DNA of 64,000 nucleotides, taken from assembly GCA_012845835.1 (NCBI GenBank), contig JABAKD010000026.1, positions 2,626,546-2,690,545 of the forward strand, in the 5' to 3' direction. The position numbers and the translations under genes were made by a program. The stretch comes from Undaria pinnatifida. Taxonomy: Eukaryota > Sar > Phaeophyceae > Laminariales > Alariaceae. Positions 21,640-34,130 of the stretch are shown piece after piece. Numbering within the stretch: the stretch's first letter is position 1; each line of letters begins with the position of its first letter. The notes below the pieces were generated by a model. It was not told the origin of the DNA, ran no database searches, and saw only the letters and a program-made list of their open reading frames with translations.

Positions 21640-22720
21640 TTATTATAAGAAAGAGATACATGTTGCCAAATACAACAGGCGAGGTTATGTGGTCATGCAA
21701 TATCACCGCCATTGAGAACGAAAGGGAGAGATGCGAATCGTTATTGTTTCGAAAGGAACGCTTAGTGTACACGCGCTCAATTACGTTACTTCGTTAGTCA
21801 TACTTCGCTTGGCATAGGTTGGGAGGCGATCATGCAGACGGTATGTACGGAATACTTTTTTTTTTTTTTTTTTTTTTATCCTCCGGCGGATGGGGAAAAA
21901 TAAAGCTTTAGCTCACCACACTTCCGCGTATTTTCATACACGTCGTGTGTCGATTTAACTCAGTTGCTTTCGCAGCCCAACGCTAGCTGGCGCACCCTTC
22001 GAGTCCCATTGTAGGTATAGCGTAAGCTGTCCCTATCATTGGTCCTCGTTACAACCCCGGCAGCGCAAGCTGCCGTTGTATACGGGTGCGTGTGTATGTC
22101 GACCCGGCCTGTCCCCTGAGGGTCAGGTTCGGTGGAGATAGCCACCCGGAATGTCATCTTTCCGGGTAGTGTGGGACTTGCGCAAGCTCACCCACTAACA
22201 AAACCCCTGGCCATGGGAGATAGCCTTCCGCCGGACTTGGTCCAGTTACGGTCCACCCTACCCATTCGGGCGTTGGTCCTCGAAATACCTTACGTAATAA
22301 GTTGGTAGTGCGATTTACTGCAATTTTAGCATATCTGTCTGTATCTCCTTTTCACATTATTATTGTCTCACATATACGATTTTACGCCTATGGTTTTTGC
22401 CGTGTCGATGTGGGTCTCTGAGGTCGCCAAATTCAAGACAGAGATACATCTTACAAATACACCAAGCGAGGTGACGTGGGCATCCCATGTCACCACTATT
22501 GAACGCGAGGGTGACTTTGCTTTGTTAGGCATATGCTACTTCGTTTGGTAGAGGTTGCGATCATGCAAACGGCCGGAGGCACGAAATACCCTTGGTAGTG
22601 TGGTCTACCGCAGTGTTAACATAACTGTCTGCACTTCTTTTTCACATTGTTATTTTCTAGTGTACGATTATACGCCCTGTTTTCTCCCCACTGTCGTCGA
22701 AGATGTTGTGGTCCTGTAGA
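21640..22720. repeat. Diverged long tandem repeat, gene-free
   Basis: A segment containing GAGATACATSTT...CAAATACA..AGCGAGGT recurs at 21655 and 22440. A segment with YTGTCTGYAYYTCYTTTTCAC recurs near 22330 and 22625. Together they suggest two to three degenerate units. A T-run sits at 21857-21878. No coding signal. Confidence 0.5.
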
Positions 22721-22901
22721 TGTCGCGTCCATGTCTGGTGCTCTTGTTAGTGGGGCTCATGAAAACATGCCTTGTAGTGTGTAGTAGATGATCGCTGAGT
22801 GGTGTTCCTTTCCTTTACATCAAGCCAGGTAGTATATGTCAACGCAACCGCTTGCTTGAAACGACAAATAAAATCCCGCACACACCGATACAGAGTACCA
22901 G

Positions 22902-23084
22902 TATATTAAAAAAATAAAAATACACTCCAGAGAGTGTATATACTATATCCTTAATGAGGACACACAACCCGTAATACGCGCGATCGGAGTATCACACACA
23001 GCTTGCTGGCAAATATGAGTTTCGACAAAATATTCGATCTCACAGCTGCTAGCAGCTGGAGTGTATTTTAATTTTTATAATATA
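22902..23084. mobile_element. Family A miniature element with both termini (183 bp)
   Basis: The left end TATATTAAAAAAATAAAAAT, ACACTCCAG (22902-22930) is matched inverted at 23056-23084 (CTGGAGTGTATTTTAATTTT then TATAATATA). The core is the standard terminus (GTAATACGCGCGATCGGAGT, CACACACAGCTTGC). This copy shows that family A is a terminal-inverted-repeat DNA element. Confidence 0.7.
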
Positions 23085-23256
23085 CCTGGTAGATCTCTTT
23101 CTTCTTTCTGGTAGGCTCAGGTCCCCTACACGAAATCGCAGTTTCAGCTTTTTCGCGCAGCCGTTTGGGCCGTGCAAATATTACGTTTTCATTCCAATAT
23201 CCTCCCTCAACCCCCCGTATATCTCTAAGTATATCTCTTAAGTGTTTATCCTCTCT

Positions 23257-23405
23257 CACGTCATTACAGTATCATCACAGTATCATTACAGTATCATTAC
23301 AGTATCATTACAGTATCATTACAGTATCATTACAGTATCATTACAGTATCATTAAAGTATCATTACAATATCATTACAGTATCATTAAAGTATCATTACA
23401 GTATT
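23257..23405. repeat. 11-bp minisatellite
   Basis: About thirteen units of ATCATTACAGT, with a few AAAGT and AATAT variants. Confidence 0.9.
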
Positions 23406-23464
23406 TATTACCGCTAGGGGGGGGCGGGTGTTAATTGCTAGTTAATTGATCCTTGAAGACCATA

Positions 23465-23690
23465 AGCACGATGGGTATAATAAATGAAATGGAGCTACCG
23501 CATGGATGGGTCGCTTGAAAATATAAAAAGATTGTATCACCTATCGAATAGTGGTTATAACTCTGGCGGAGTTCTGGCGGATTTTTTATTTTTGGTGGGG
23601 CGGAGGGCGAGGGAAGGGGGTTGGGGTGGGGGGCGTGGTTTTTAAGGAGGGGGGGCGGGAGCGGGGGGGGGGGGGGTGTACTCAGTTTGT
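23465..23690 (+). mobile_element. Family A internal module fragment
   Basis: GGAGCTACCGCATGGATGGG and AACTCTGGCGGAGTTCTGGC match the arm modules. Long G-runs follow. No terminus is attached. Confidence 0.5.
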
Positions 23691-24070
23691 GCATGACCGT
23701 AGCCGTATGAACGTAGACCCTCGCATCCCTATTATGCCGGGACGGAGCACGTAGGGTTTTCACCAACCAGGCAGACATTGCTTGCACCAATCGCGAAGCG
23801 CCGTGAGGTGTCCGGCGAGTCGCATAAAGGGTGAATTGCATCCTTCCAAGAACCGCTCGCAAGACAAACTTCGGCACCTTGTGTCTACTCTCTTGTTTAT
23901 GGATGACAGCGCCAATGAGTTACTTTGTTTTCTGGTGTGGCCACTCCAGAGACAGCAATGGGTATTGCTATGTAACTGCCTCATGGGTGCCTTACCATAT
24001 TCACCCTACGTGATGCGACCATTCCCACTGTGCGGAGTTAGGGTTCTCCACCCCGCAAAACATGATCTAA
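23690..24070. repeat. Dispersed repeat C, copy 1, and adjoining unassigned sequence
   Basis: TGCATGACCGTAG, GCCGGGACGGAGCACG and GGGTTTTCACCAACCAGGCA recur at 44945-45075 and, in part, at 63807-63895. The rest to 24070 has overlapping open frames on both strands but no recognised domain. Confidence 0.45.
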
Positions 24071-24895
24071 CTCGATAACCATCATGGTGACCGCCAAAAA
24101 AAAAAAAAAACGGTACCCTGGTTGTCTAGTCCACGCAGTGATTGGCATGCTATCCAGCGTCGTTGCCAACCAACGCCAACCCCAATATACATATAATGTT
24201 TGTACAGCGTCGGTGCCAACCGAGGCCAACTATTATATATACTTCGTATACATTTAAGAGGAGAGGGGGGGGGTAAGGGGGGGGGGGGAGGCGGATAGGA
24301 GCAAAATATTCATACCTGTATGATAAATAAATGCAGATACCCAATACCACGACATGGATGGGAGCAAAATATACGTGGTGTTGTTCTGCCAGCATTTGTT
24401 AACCTCCCCCCCAAAAAACTCCAATCTGCAAAATATTATTTTGGCCGTTTTTTGTTTTGTTTCGTGATTTTGTCTACAGCAGTGCCTTAACGCGTTGTTT
24501 CGCGTACAATCATTCATGGTACGTACGGTGGTAGAACAGGGGCTCCGATCCGCTGGTGGCTGACGCCACACGCTACGCTCGCGCAAGGAAGAACACAACT
24601 AAATGTGAAGAAGAGGGCAGAAAGAAGAGGCCCATGATTTGGTGCAACTACAAGCAGTAGTAGTAGCGATTTGATAGAGCTACTACTTGTTGTGCAGAGC
24701 TGATTGCCCTGTGCTGTGCCGTGTGGTCGTCGTCGATGCCACGTTCTGATCGGCAGTAGTAGTACAGGTGAAATTTGTGAAAAAAAAGAAAAAAAATGAA
24801 GAGGAGACCTAGAGAGGACAACCGAATGAATACAGTACAAAGGCTATCTCTCACCTTCTTGGCCTTCTTGGCCAAGCCTTACCTATATATATATA
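24071..24895. other. Gene-free stretch
   Basis: Contains a diverged direct repeat CAGCGTCGKTGCCAACC (24157 and 24207) and a G-run region at 24260-24295. No domain-bearing ORF. Confidence 0.4.
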
Positions 24896-24899
24896 TGTT

Positions 24900-25110
24900 A
24901 TGTATATATGGTAGTAGGGTTCGGGCGAAGAAGGCCGACAAGTCCACGGTGCGACTTCATCGAAAGAGTGAGGCCAAACGAAAGTGTGTGTTTTGCAGAT
25001 GGACACAAACTGGTACACAAACGAAAAAAGTGTATCAAGCTAAGAGTGAGCTATTTTTACTACTGGATTTCCACGAGGTTCTTCAAAAAAAAGAAAAGGG
25101 AGCGCACACG
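24900..25110 (+). pseudogene. Possible C-terminal zinc-finger end of a piggyBac-like transposase
   Basis: One frame reads KSEAKRKCVFCRWTQTGTQT, then KKVYQAKSELFLLLDFHEVL followed by QKKEKG. The C-x2-C after a basic stretch, and the YQ...L-x-LD-FHE pattern about 15 residues later, resemble the cysteine-rich tail of piggyBac-type transposases, where a second Cys pair and a Cys before F-H/E-E are expected; those are missing here. No upstream catalytic domain is visible. This is a family-pattern guess, and a chance ORF is quite possible. Confidence 0.25.
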
Positions 25111-25129
25111 TATGTGTGTGTGTTCTTCA

Positions 25130-25290
25130 CATTAAACCGTTCTTCTACTCGTCGACATCCAGCACACCCAGTGTCCGTACTGATTCTTCACCCTAGAAAG
25201 ATCAGCTCTGTGGTCACAAGCTACGACACAGAGATAATGCATCGTAATGCATTCGACAACGCAATGTCATGCCCTAGTACTGGGTACGAC
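25130..25290 (-). repeat. Dispersed repeat D, inverted copy
   Basis: CCAGCACACCCAGTGTCCGT and GATCAGCTCTGTGGTCACA are the inverted complement of the blocks at 770-905. Confidence 0.45.
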
Positions 25291-25754
25291 AGGCACAACA
25301 TACATACGTCAGCAACAGAAATACATTGGAAGAGAGAATACGAAATAAACAAAAACAAAAACAAAAACAAAATAATAATAAGAAAACATATAAAAACAAA
25401 GATATAGTACATGCCGGTCCGGTACCTAATACCTAGTACTTCGTATGATATCTGGTAGTGTATGCTCCAGTGAAAGCACAGCGCAGCGCGGCACAGCACC
25501 GCACCGCACCGCAGGGCAAGCACGGCACCGCACGGCACCGCACGGCGCTGCGCCACTGAGCTATCCCTGGGCTGAGCTGATCTGGGAGTGCATTTTTTGT
25601 TGGTCAACAATGTAGTACAATAAGTACAAACCTGATCGAGCGTCGTAACCGACGCATCCGCAACACTTGTCTCCTGGACAGGGTGCCTCGCTTTCGCAGA
25701 GAAGAGACTGCGGCTTCGAAGTACAGTAGAGGTTCCTCTATAATAGTGCAGGTT
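25291..25754. repeat. Low-complexity stretch
   Basis: An (AAAAAC)n run lies at 25350-25371. A GC-rich array of GCACCGCACGGCACC-type units lies at 25475-25555. No gene. Confidence 0.6.
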
Positions 25755-26060
25755 GCGGCTATATTGCCGGTTGTTGCTGTTGCTATCCCATTAACTCGCA
25801 GAGTCAAGCCCGTGATCACAGGACATGGCTCCAGTCAGTTTGGAGTGGAAGGAGTGGAACAATACCCCAGGGGAAAATGAAACAAACCAAAAGTGGTACA
25901 TCGTATATGTCATAGCTGGAGCAAGTCATACACCCGCCAAAACGTTTAAAAATGAAATCGGAGTCAGCGTACGTACATGCTAGGCCCGTACTGTTACATA
26001 GGAGTCAAGACTCGCAGCTCAAACCGACCACACCGCATTCCACCCAGAAAACCAAAACCA
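25755..26060 (-). mobile_element. Family Q retroposon, diverged copy
   Basis: Inverted: CCCGTGATCACAGGACATGG, AATACCCCAGGGGAAAA, AATGAAATCGGAGTCAGCGT and AACCGACCACACCGCATTCC follow family Q order. More diverged than 17622-17965. Confidence 0.55.
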
Positions 26061-26320
26061 ATGTACAAATCCGAGGAGAAAATAGTTGCCTATTAATAAT
26101 ACTTCGAATAAATAAAAAATTAAAAGAAAAACGAGATAAATAGAAAACGAAGGAAGGAAAATGATACGTACGTAATAGTTTACGTAGACTCGCCAGCAGG
26201 GAAGGTGTAGCGCGGCAAGGCAAGTTACACAGCGCTAGGAAAAAAAACAACAAAAAACATACGTCCTGTCTAAGCCAACAAAATGGAATACGACAACCAC
26301 CTACCTGGTATATATTTGCC

Positions 26321-26620
26321 GGTCGCCCCGGTGGCGTATCAGGTTATCCTCGAGCCTGGTATAGGTCAGTTTCGTGCGTTCGAATCCCCCCGAGTGCATA
26401 CTCGTATAATTTCGTGGGAATTTTTTTCTTGCGCACAAATTGATTTGCGGAAAGCGCGAGAGCGTGAGTTAGCAACACTCGATGAACCACCGACGAGCAG
26501 TGGGATTGCTGAACCCTATGCGCGATAAAAATTGAAGGCAAGAAACGGGGGGGAGAAGGGACGACACCTGTGTCCACGGCTTGTCCAGAAGCTGGAAAGT
26601 AGAAGTGTGCGAGAAGAGAA
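26321..26620 (+). mobile_element. tRNA-derived SINE-1, copy c
   Basis: Head GGTCGCCCCGGTGGCGTATC, B-box region GCGTTCGAATCCCCCC, the standard body, and an end at GTGCGAGAAGAGAA with only a weak A-rich tail. Confidence 0.8.
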
Positions 26621-26989
26621 TATTACACGTATATACTAATAGTAAGCGAATACATGATACGTGAGCTCGCCTGAAGGGGGCGGTGGCAAAAATGCCAGCC
26701 AACCAACAAGCCAATGCTATCAATACGCTTGCGTACGAAAGGCCGAAGTCAATATAAAAAAAAAAAAGAAGAGAAATTAAAAGAAGAAAGGAAAGGAAGG
26801 AAAAACACCATACTAGCAGATCCTAGAAACTGACTGAAAACAGCATCGGGCACATGGAGAGCACCAAGTGCATAAAGGGCACTGGGGGGAGAACACAGGG
26901 AGGCGAAGAAGTCCGGGCAGCTTTACGCTAACCACTCACGGCCATGGGAAGGCACGCAAACATCGGGACGATGATGGTCAGACCCAGAC
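26621..26989. other. Gene-free stretch, likely LINE 3' flank
   Basis: A purine-rich run at 26757-26808, then sequence leading into the LINE. No independent feature. Confidence 0.4.
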
Positions 26990-28650
26990 TTTAGTCTCTA
27001 GGGCAGGACGCCCCCCCCGCCCCGCTCCCCCCCCCCCCCCCGCTCCCCCACCGCCGCATAGAGATGCCGACGGTGGGTGGCGTTGCCGCGCCCTTCGCGT
27101 GCCGCTCTGCAGCTCTACAGCTCTCCGCGTCATGGCTTTTCCGTATGAATGCCTCTGCCCCGTCCTCGACCGGTCCAGACCATCTGCCAGCCTTCTGTGG
27201 AGCCTTTCGCCACCCTTCGAGCTTCATGCTAAATTCCGTCATATCTTCCTACAGCGCACCATCTAATCCTTCTCCTTTCCCCCTGAGTAGCCCTTACCCC
27301 CAACCAGCTCCCCAAACATCACCCTCTGTAGCAGGCGCTTTCGCCACCCTTCGAGCTTCATGCTAAATTCCGTCATATCTTCCTACAGCGCACCATCTAA
27401 TCCTTCTCCTTTCCCCCTGAGTAGCCCTTACCCCCAACCAGCTCCCCAAACATCACCCTCTGTGGCAGGCGCTCCTCCCCCATACGTGCCACGAATGCCG
27501 CGAGCAATCTCCTCCGTTTCCGCGCTGTTGCCTCTATGCTCTCGGATTCTGTCTTGGCACGCGCGTCGGCGTACAAGAGGGTATGGTCGTCGGGCTTCCA
27601 TTCCCGCCAGCCGAGGTGTCGGAGGAGCATGGAGTAGTAGTAGTGGTGAACCTGTCGTAGTCAGGGGTGTTCGACCCCGACGTCACGCGCCCGTAGAGTA
27701 TTGTCTCGATCACCTCGGCTTTCACCAACCGCACGATCAACCGCAAGCGCACACCTGGGCGGTCATAGATTTCCATTTTGTACCGCTGGAAGCACTCCCA
27801 GGCCCTCTGAAGACGCCGCGTTGTCTCCACGCTGAGCTCTTTATCTTTGCTGATAGCCCCGCCCAAGTACACAAATTCGATCGTTAGTTTGTATACCTGG
27901 CCCGCTGCAGTGCTGGTGAACGACACCTTCCTCCCATCTGTTGTCTGCGGGCACATAATCTCCGTTTTGGCGTCGGAGAAACGTGAGCCCGAACGCCGAG
28001 CACGCAGTCACAATCACCGCCATCATCCTTTCCAGCTCTCCTGGTGATCGCGATACGGTGCCCGCATCGTCAGCGTACAGCGTACCCCAAAGCATCATCG
28101 CCTCCTCCTCCTCCTCCTCCTTCCCTCCCCGTACACTTCTCCCTTTTGGCCTCGGAGGCCGTAATCCCGAACGTTGAGCACGCAGTCATGATCACCGTCA
28201 TCATCCTCTCCAGCCCTCCTGGTGATCGCGATACGATGCCCGCATCGTCAGAGTCCAGCCCCACAACATTTGCGCCTCCTCCTCCCCCTCTTCCCCCCGT
28301 CCGTCGATTCTGTCCGCTCGTGGTTTGTCCTTCTTCTCCTCCTTCTCCTTCTTTCGTTTGGGCTGCGCCATGTTGTCCATGACGGCTACATCAGCGAAGA
28401 AGCGTTTCTCGGCCACACGCAGTGCCGTCGTGAAGAACATGCTTAACAGCAGTGGCGCGAGCACACACCCTTGCTGAAGACCTTGCCCCACGTCGAACTT
28501 ATCCGAGCACTCTCCATCATCCAACCGCACGCATGCTAGCATGACACCGCGGAATTGGCGAATGACGGCGAGCATGCTCGGTGGCACGCCAAAACGAGCG
28601 AAAACAGCCAACAGAAGGGTTTGGTCGACGGAATTTCCGGCTGGCACATA
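26990..28650 (-). mobile_element. LINE (non-LTR retrotransposon), 5'-truncated and decayed
   Basis: Reading leftward from 28647: [20 protein letters not shown], then [20 protein letters not shown] (RT fingers/palm), LWGTLYADDAGTVSRSP with the YADD catalytic motif (28098-27841), IEFVYLGGAISKDKELSVET, then RMGEERLPQRVMFGELVGGK and a basic C-terminus to 26991. These match the middle and end of an RT-type LINE ORF; endonuclease and N-terminal parts are absent. The frame changes at least four times. Two internal tandem duplications are visible: 178 bp across the YADD region (27964 and 28142), where the upstream copy has lost the Tyr-Ala of YADD, and 134 bp nearer the C-terminus (27205 and 27339). 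The wording closely resembles LINEs I recall from brown algae. Confidence 0.8.
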
Positions 28651-31600
28651 CCGGTACTACAGAGGAACCACTGATGTAGATCTTTCCACGCGACAGGGAC
28701 TGCGTCCTAGTTACACGTCAGTGGCCACCTCACTCTTGGAATATATCCCGAAAATTTGCACCAACTTGCCTCCGGATACGGCGGTGGCGTCCGCGCTGTG
28801 AGTTAAGCCGCCCATCACTCCGGTCAGCACCCACCCATGCTTGTTGAGCAAGTGTCATGTCTTGCTAATGGTGTAGTAACAATGGGCGACCCTCCATTCA
28901 CCGTCAATCTACGTGACCCCGTTGCCGCACTGTTCGGCCGTGTTGCCTTCTTCGTTGCGGGCTCGCGGAGAACCTTTTGCCAACACTCACGCGATGGAAA
29001 TAACCTATATCGCAGGTGTTGCCTCCGCATTCTGCGAACGTCAGACTCCTCTCCAGTCGTGGGGCCACCACACCTCCAAACCTCCTCTGCAGTACTCTTC
29101 AGCGCGTAATTATATCACAACGAATTGCCGACCACATCACTCACCGTTTGAGCATGCGTTGTCCCACCCAAGAGGCTATGAAACATGCTGCGCTACTCAA
29201 ACGCGACAGTTGCATGTTATTTTATGATCGCTCATGCCGTACGCCGCCTCGGTTCCCCGGCGGCAATCGTGTGTCCTTGGAGATATCATGCTGTCTGTCC
29301 CAGGATTACATGTCGCTGCAGCCTGTGTTCCTGATTCTTCGCCCCCCGCTGAAAGCTTCCACCTCCTGCTCCGCGCGAGTGACACCCCGGCAATTCGCTT
29401 TCTCGCGACAATCAACTCGTAGAAGCTGCTTTGGTTCGCAGCAATGGGGCCCCCTCCTTTGGGGTTGTTAGCTCGTCGACATGCTACAACGCTGCGGCCC
29501 TTTTATCGGCCGCGGAACACCTTGCCGAGAACGATCGCCAGTTAATGCCATTAATCAGCGTCGCGGGGTTGGAGCCAGGCGTTTTTATAGGGGGTTCCCT
29601 CCAGCCTGCTGCTACGCGTGCCTGTTGGAGCTGTCCTGTCCGGAACTTGAGCCCGCGCTTCACTTTTTGGGGGCGATGGCGCTCGGACGCTGGCGCTCAC
29701 CGCTTCATCGTCCCACGCCCAGTCACCGCTCCTTCAACAGAGGCGGACCGACGCATGCCACCTTCGGTTATGGGTGCACGCATTTTTTTTCTGGGGCGCT
29801 TCATTTGGAGAGTTCTTGACCAATTTTTGACTCTCACAACATGTGAAACTGCAAAACCCGATGGACAATCTCATGACCTCGGTATATGTGTAACAAACGT
29901 TTTTTTTGTAAAACACAAAAGGGCGTTTCGCTTAAACGTTGGGTAGTTCCTGAGTTGGTTATTAGTAGGCATATCATGCCGACAGTCAGAAATAACAACA
30001 TCCCTACCACATAATGCGTCGACCACCTCCTACCACCGCCACATGGCGTGGAACTCCTCGTTAACCACACTCTGGTGACAAAAAACAGCTCCGCAACGCG
30101 ACAAATCCGCAGCCTTATCTTTCGCCGCCTGCCAACCGCCCCTCTTCGCCTGCCCTGCTGCAAAGTTTTGTTAATCCTCTCACCTCTGGGGCAATGAATA
30201 CACTCTGGTTTTGGGTAGTTTGTCCACAAAACGTGGTTGCAGTTCTAAAGGCCTTGAGCGCCTACCAAGCGCACCTTGCATGCGAGGCATCGTGTTTGAC
30301 TTGCATGGTCTTCCTTAGAGTTCGGCCGTAATCACCCAGTTGGGTGACGCCCTAGCAGAGTTCCCTGGTGTGTTCTCGATGTCCTCAACTGGATTTGGCT
30401 CGTGCCCCTACTGCCAATGAAGTTTTCGGTCCCGTCAAGCAGCGCTCCCGTCATGTCTTGCCCCTACCGCATCAACCCTCCCACTGACAAACAAGTGGAC
30501 GTGGTTTCGGACAAAGTTCTCGCCGCTAGTTTCATCCAACACTTCACGTCGCCGTGGGCAAGCCCAATCCGACGGGAAAAAACTGGGGTTATCCGGGTCA
30601 CGGTCAACTCCAAGAAGCTAAAAAAACTCAGCATCCTTGGCTAGCTTCCCATCCTTTGCGTCGATGAGGCCCTCGACAAGCCCAGCACCAGATGATATAC
30701 TTTCTCCCTTCGCCTTCCTTTCTATTTTCCGCACGATAGCGGTCCACAAAGACAAGCCCTTTTCCCAGCGCTTGTGGAAACACAACTTTAAGCTCTTCCC
30801 CTCGAAGGCCACCATCGGTGCCAACGACACAGATGTCTTCGGCCACATAATCTCTCCAGTTGGGATCAAGTCGAACGCTGGAAAGATCGAAGCTCTCACG
30901 AAACATCCCACGCCGAACGACACCAAACAGTTACTCGCTCCCTATTGGGCGGCCTTTCTTGCTACGATAGCTCCTTGTGCGATATGGTGAGGCGGATACG
31001 GCCAACCACCTCCTTCTTTAAACAAGGCGTCAAGTTCGTCTTTACTTCCGCGATGGAGGTCAATGCGCGAAACTCCTTCCAGAATTGTCGCAGCTTCCGA
31101 TCGCGCTCTAACGTCACCGGGACACCGTCACCGAAAAGTTTGCGCCCTTTTTTCCACACTATGATTTCAGCGTGGTCGATTTCGAAGCCACTCTCGAATA
31201 AGCGCAAGAGTTTTTTACACCATTTGTCCCATCCATCCTGTTCTTCAGCCGAGCTATATATAATCGAGTCTGAACGCCACTGGACTCTGCTCAAAGGAAA
31301 CGGGGCAGCATCGTTTGGGGCACCAAGCGTCTTCGCGGTTATTTATGGGGCGCACCACACTCCGTATTTTTTCAGACCACACGGCGCGCCTGAGTCTAGC
31401 CTAGCCGAACCCCTTCTTCAGGACCTGGGCGTGAAGCGCATCCGCCTGAACTGGTCATTGCTGCGGTTCCCGGATTAACGAGGGAAGTGACAGGGGGCTC
31501 GTGATCGACACATATTGAACGGGTGGGCGAGACATCCACCATGTGGGCGAGGGGGCATTTTGAGTCCGTCCACTATAACTGCCGTGGTCAGAACTGCCCA

Positions 31601-32050
31601 GGAGGCGCGTGGGGTCTGTTCTCTCTGATCACTTCGTCGCGACACGTCCGGGAAAGGGAGGGGGCAATGTACCAGTTTGGACGGAAATGCAGGGATCGTT
31701 TTGCATTCATGCTAGTACCCCAATGGTCCCAATATTTCTTCATGGAGTGATAGCACCGAAGCGTGTAGCTTCGGTTGCCCTCTGTGAGAGATAGCCGTCC
31801 TCCACCGACTCGCTGGCCGGCGGCAGCATGCCGGGGGCGAAAGGGAGTTGCTCGTGTTGCGCTTGATCTAGAGGAGCACCGGGATTGACGAAATTCAGAC
31901 ATTTTTAGTCCATAGTGCGCAGCGGGAGATTCCGATCGATCTTGGTTGAGAAGCTCGGCTTTTGTGCACGTTCCATCGGCTCTTAACTTGCGAGAGTTGG
32001 AAATGTCGGTGTGGGTTGTGAAGTCCCGCATCGCCGATCCATTTTCCTAA
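28651..32050 (+). mobile_element. Ty3-type LTR retrotransposon fossil (broken)
   Basis: A fossil of a Ty3-group element. Gag/protease-side sequence probably fills 28651-30400. Reverse-transcriptase wording is clear at about 30450-31060 (for example FTSPWASPIRR and LKKLSILG), and RNase-H-side wording at about 31230-31310 (IESERHWT). A purine tract near 31640-31666 followed by TGTACCAG may mark the start of the 3' LTR. It is broken many times (on the order of ten or more) and no LTR pair could be delimited, so it is old. It abuts the LINE on its left; which inserted first is not clear. Confidence 0.65.
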
Positions 32051-34130
32051 ATATCCATATATATGAAATTCGCGCCTGGTTTTTCTATATATCTGCATAT
32101 ACGACCCTTCAGGGTGGGCTAATGTTATGGTATCCCTTTTCCCCCGTTGCGGCGTTTGGATTTGTAGCAAGTGTCCCCTCATCATACCTGGCAAGTGTTA
32201 TCGCATGCCAGAATGAGGACGCGATCGCCTCGCTTAGAAGACATCTGGTGAGCAAGAAACCAGTACAATGTGCAAAGCCTATAGGCAATCCGCTACGCAC
32301 CCTCGTGTGAATGACCAGAGCAGAGCCCGGGCGCTAGGCCTATCCTGCCCTATACGTCAATATTATGATTTTTTTTGTACTACCTAACGATCCGTTTATG
32401 CAGCTTTCTATTTAAGTATAATGGATATAACCCTAGCCATCCTCCGGAGCATCCTCGCAGGTTTACTACTGGTACGTAGACATTCATGCTTTTACTCAAA
32501 CTGTAACATGCAACCGATGTACATATGCTGTGGGATTGCGCGAGAAGATGTAGTTCTTCAAACTTCCCAAGTATCTTCTTGAAAACCCCATCTTGGGCCC
32601 TTGCTTCTTTTTCGGTTGAGCAGTTTCGTTACGTTTGCTGAAAATGTTCCCAGTTAAAGATATAACCTCTCAGGTTGTCAAGTTGTTCACTCTCTTTCCG
32701 GATCCCCGTACCTTCCGCCGAATGTATTGACGTTTCGGTTTCGCTTTTCTTCGCACATTGCGTAGGTCGAGCGATTGCACGACGTATGGTTTTCCTGGTA
32801 CTGCTCTCAGCTGGTCCCCCAGATCCCCCAGATTTCGACCCTGGCCCCAGCTTTCAGGCATATGCCACGCCTCGCGCACCACCGTTTCGGCGCTGTCTTT
32901 CCCCGCGTTCTTGTGACTTGTTTTCGCAGTCCCGGCTCTCCGTTTTACGATTCATCCAAACGCCCTACGCTAGTCTCCCAGGCCCCTAACCGGGGCCCGC
33001 CGTCGCTTTGTCTTCCTTCCAGATTCCGCCCCCGTTGGTTAGCCGTCGTTCTAGATTTTCAGTATCCGCTTGGTTTGTCGCCTCTTTGCCTCCCCCCCAG
33101 CTTTTGCGTTTTTTTCCCTGTTATTTTATGGGTCTTGCCTTGCGCATTTCGCTCTCCGCTTCGTCTGCCTTCGCCTCTCACTCAATCGTAGTTCGATTGC
33201 CGTCCGCAAGCAGAGAGTATACAACTGCTCCCTCCAGCCTTTCTTTTCAGGTTTACCACGCCTCGCTCTTGCAACAGATGCCTTAGCCTCTTTACGAGGT
33301 GCGAGGTAGAGTTACAGCCTTATTTCGTTCTTTAAATAGCCGCATCTTTGACCCGCTTTTCCAATTTTTGAGATGATACCATGTTTGTCACCTTTCCATC
33401 ATCGCGTGATCTTCATATACGATTATTCAGGGTGGGCTAATGTTATGGAGTTTCTGTACGTTCCAGGATATAAAATCGAGATAAATTTATCGTAGAACGA
33501 AAACCGTTTCATAATATGCGTCCTGTATATCATCGATAGGCGTTCCTTATAACTTACCATGGAACAGGAAGATTCTGGTTCAGCGTAGATCCAGCGTGTT
33601 GAGTTTGTTCTGTGTTAATGAACTCGCAACCTTTTAACTCTGGTTCTTCAGCGTCTCGCTCCACCTAAAGCGCGTACCTGGTGATGAATCAACACGCAAC
33701 AAGTCATCAAGAAGGCCGTGCCTCCCACTCTCTACACACCTGCCGTCCCTTACCCGTAGCACCTTCACACGTACTTGCTGCGGGGCTTCACGGCAGACCT
33801 TGAACGCAGTACAACCAGGTCAATTTCGATGCCCAGGAGACATATGGTAAAGGCAGGCCAACCGTTGTTTTTTCCCTGCAAGGCTGTTGACTCAAGGAGC
33901 TCTACACCTCGCCCAGGAGCTTATTCTGAGCAGGATGAAAATGCACAACGATACAAAAAAAGCGCGGACTAGGTGTACCAAACGTTCGTGTTGCAAATAC
34001 AACAAGAATAGAGTTTAGACGATTTTGGGTTAAAAGAGCCCTCTCATCATCCAGGAAAAGGTTTGGCCAAAACGTGGTATATCTTAACTTCTCTACGTAT
34101 ATCGTAGCACGCGTCCCAGACCCAAGTCAG
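32051..34130. other. Gene-free stretch, unclassified
   Basis: No domain was recognised in any frame. A direct repeat (TTCAGGGTGGGCTAATGTTA plus flanks) occurs at 32096-32131 and 33415-33450, about 1.3 kb apart, and may mark the ends of an unrecognised element. Base composition resembles the Ty3 fossil more than the microsatellite-rich regions. Confidence 0.35.

Noticed and set aside
24796-25407. 203-codon frame as an intact gene
   Set aside because: Only a short cysteine-containing part resembles a transposase tail; the ends are poly-K/N low complexity, and its second half overlaps repeat D.
30402-31478. Host reverse-transcriptase-like gene
   Set aside because: The wording is that of a Ty3-group element; it is a fossil broken many times.
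32675-33309. Overlapping Pro/Ser/Leu-rich frames as a gene
   Set aside because: Three frames are open at once over pyrimidine-rich DNA; none shows a domain or consistent splice pattern.
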